From Candidatus Poribacteria bacterium (GTDB lineage Bacteria; Poribacteria; WGA-4E; WGA-3G): a stretch of DNA of 6,825 bases. Positions 6,282 to 6,825 of this stretch are shown here, one piece after another (the first letter of the stretch is position 1; every line of letters starts with the position of its first letter). The stretch spans positions 1-6,825 of the forward strand of contig VXZL01000363.1 of NCBI GenBank assembly GCA_009845505.1, given 5' to 3'. The notes beneath the pieces are model-generated. The model worked only from the letters and a program-made list of their open reading frames with translations. It was not told the origin of the DNA and did not search any database. The position numbers were made by a program, and so were the translations under genes.

Positions 6282-6532
6282 TTTCCTTTCTCATTTTTAT
6301 TGACGATATTAGGACTTACAAAGTCCATCTGTCACGAGAAAGAGCACTCTTTGGGACGCAATAACGGGCATCATACCGGCGAACCCTACTTATTGTTCAG
6401 ATTCGCAGCTCCAGGGCGACCTTCAGTCGTGGGAACTTGAGGAGACCTTTCAGCCCGTGAGTCTCCCTCTCTTGCAAGCCTTGACGACTTACTCCTCCCC
6501 TTCAACGCTTTTTGGGTAATCTATTTAATTTT

Positions 6533-6560
6533 TTATTAAGCACGCCGTTTTAGATAGCAA
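6533..6560 (-). promoter_or_regulatory. Possible sigma-70-type promoter of the ilv leader
   Basis: Minus strand TTGCTA (6560-6555) and TAATAA (6538-6533) are separated by 16 bases and would start transcription near 6526, about 17 bases before Stem I. The position suits a T-box leader and begins right after the stop of the upstream gene. The -10 match is only fair and the region is A/T-rich, so other placements are possible. Confidence 0.3.
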
Positions 6561-6562
6561 TT

Positions 6563-6825
6563 TTACAAATGACTAATAAAAGTTTCATCACCTGACTCTG
6601 ATCGCCTAATCTCGGTATGCTTTTTTCGCAATTTAGGGACAAAGATTAACCACAGAATCACGTTCGGAATCCATAGCAAAAAATTATATGGTTGAGGAAT
6701 CGTGAAAAGTAAGCCAAGAAATACCGAAACCGTGATCCAAGCAATAACAGCGGTCCTCTTTATAAAGGCGCGTTCTATCGGACCTTTCGCGCTTTTTATG
6801 CTCAGATAGGTCCCAAGTACACCAC
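6563..6825 (-). CDS. C-terminal part of an uncharacterised two-helix membrane protein
   Basis: An open frame enters from the window edge (first full codon at 6823) and runs 86 codons to TAA at 6565-6563; its start lies outside. It begins GVLGTYLSIKSAKGP, followed by Arg/Lys-rich ERAFIKR. Two hydrophobic helices follow: about residues 25-43 (AVIAWITVSVFLGLLFTIP) and 46-63 (YNFLLWIPNVILWLIFVP), joined by a short Pro-containing turn. A basic tail, KLRKKHTEIRR, ends the helical part and by the positive-inside rule would be cytoplasmic, as would the basic stretch before helix 1. The composition (Trp, Pro and Leu in the right places) makes a real gene likely. I recall similar unnamed proteins in planctomycete-like bacteria but cannot give a function. 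It reads in the same direction as ilvB; the likely ilv promoter starts immediately after its stop. Confidence 0.75.
   Translation of the reverse strand, partial: GVLGTYLSIKSAKGPIERAFIKRTAVIAWITVSVFLGLLFTIPQPYNFLLWIPNVILWLIFVPKLRKKHTEIRRSESGDETFISHL

Larger units (their letters stand above)
6209..6510 (-). ncRNA. T-box riboswitch leader of the ilv operon, probable valine (GTC) specifier
   Basis: A class I T-box that senses uncharged tRNA. Stem I: base AGC/GCT (6509-6507, 6409-6407); GA-rich K-turn-like loop; AGGG/CCCT (6501-6498, 6416-6413); then the specifier loop, with loop-E halves AGTA (6493-6490) and GAA (6424-6422). Above it are AGTCGT/ACGACT (6489-6484, 6430-6425), CTTG/CAAG, an AGAGAG bulge (6472-6467), and GGAGAC/GTCTCC (6466-6461, 6446-6441), capped by a loop with the conserved-type GGGCTGAAAG. 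After GAA and one base, the specifier reads GTC (6420-6418), valine, and is followed by a purine. Downstream are AAGTAGG and CCGTTAT, typical of the stem II/III region, hairpins at 6352-6339 and 6326-6312, then the T-box antiterminator and terminator. The register of the specifier is the least certain point. Confidence 0.9.

Noticed and set aside
5910..6440. 176-codon plus-strand frame across the ilvB start and leader
   Set aside because: It is antisense to conserved ilvB and to the structured T-box; its product is low-complexity and has no domain.

Overview
The window is bacterial chromosome of moderate GC. It is dominated by one minus-strand operon for branched-chain amino acid synthesis. 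FG-GAP/VCBS propeller proteins, short palindromic hairpins in almost every intergenic gap, and protein sequences that look far from the well-studied phyla suggest an uncultured lineage such as Candidatus Poribacteria. That assignment is from memory of similar sequences and is not proven here.

Layout. 55-1188 (+) encodes an uncharacterised 377-residue protein with a barrel-sandwich-like N-terminal half and a KOW/SH3-like C-terminus. It converges on the rest of the window, which is all on the minus strand. Read in the minus direction: the 3' end of a two-helix membrane protein (6825-6563); a transcribed leader (about 6526-6149) that I identify as a class I T-box riboswitch with a probable valine (GTC) specifier, a T-box bulge, an antiterminator and a competing intrinsic terminator; ilvB (6148-4472); a 100-base gap full of palindromes; ilvN (4371-3874); ilvC (3869-2877); a 9-bp hairpin repeat; a GNAT acetyltransferase (2779-2357); and a seven-bladed FG-GAP/VCBS propeller gene (2335-1220) interrupted by one in-frame TGA at 1882-1880.

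How the genes work together. IlvB and IlvN form acetohydroxyacid synthase, and IlvC (ketol-acid reductoisomerase) performs the next step towards valine, isoleucine and leucine. The T-box should let the operon be read when uncharged tRNA-Val accumulates. The ACT domain of IlvN should give valine feedback on the enzyme. Valine would therefore be sensed both at transcription and at the protein. The GNAT and propeller genes are a separate small transcription unit of unknown role.

The two points most worth attention are the T-box, whose alternative pairings can be traced base by base, and the propeller gene. In the latter the reading frame stays open on both sides of a lone TGA, and only the read-through product completes seven blades.
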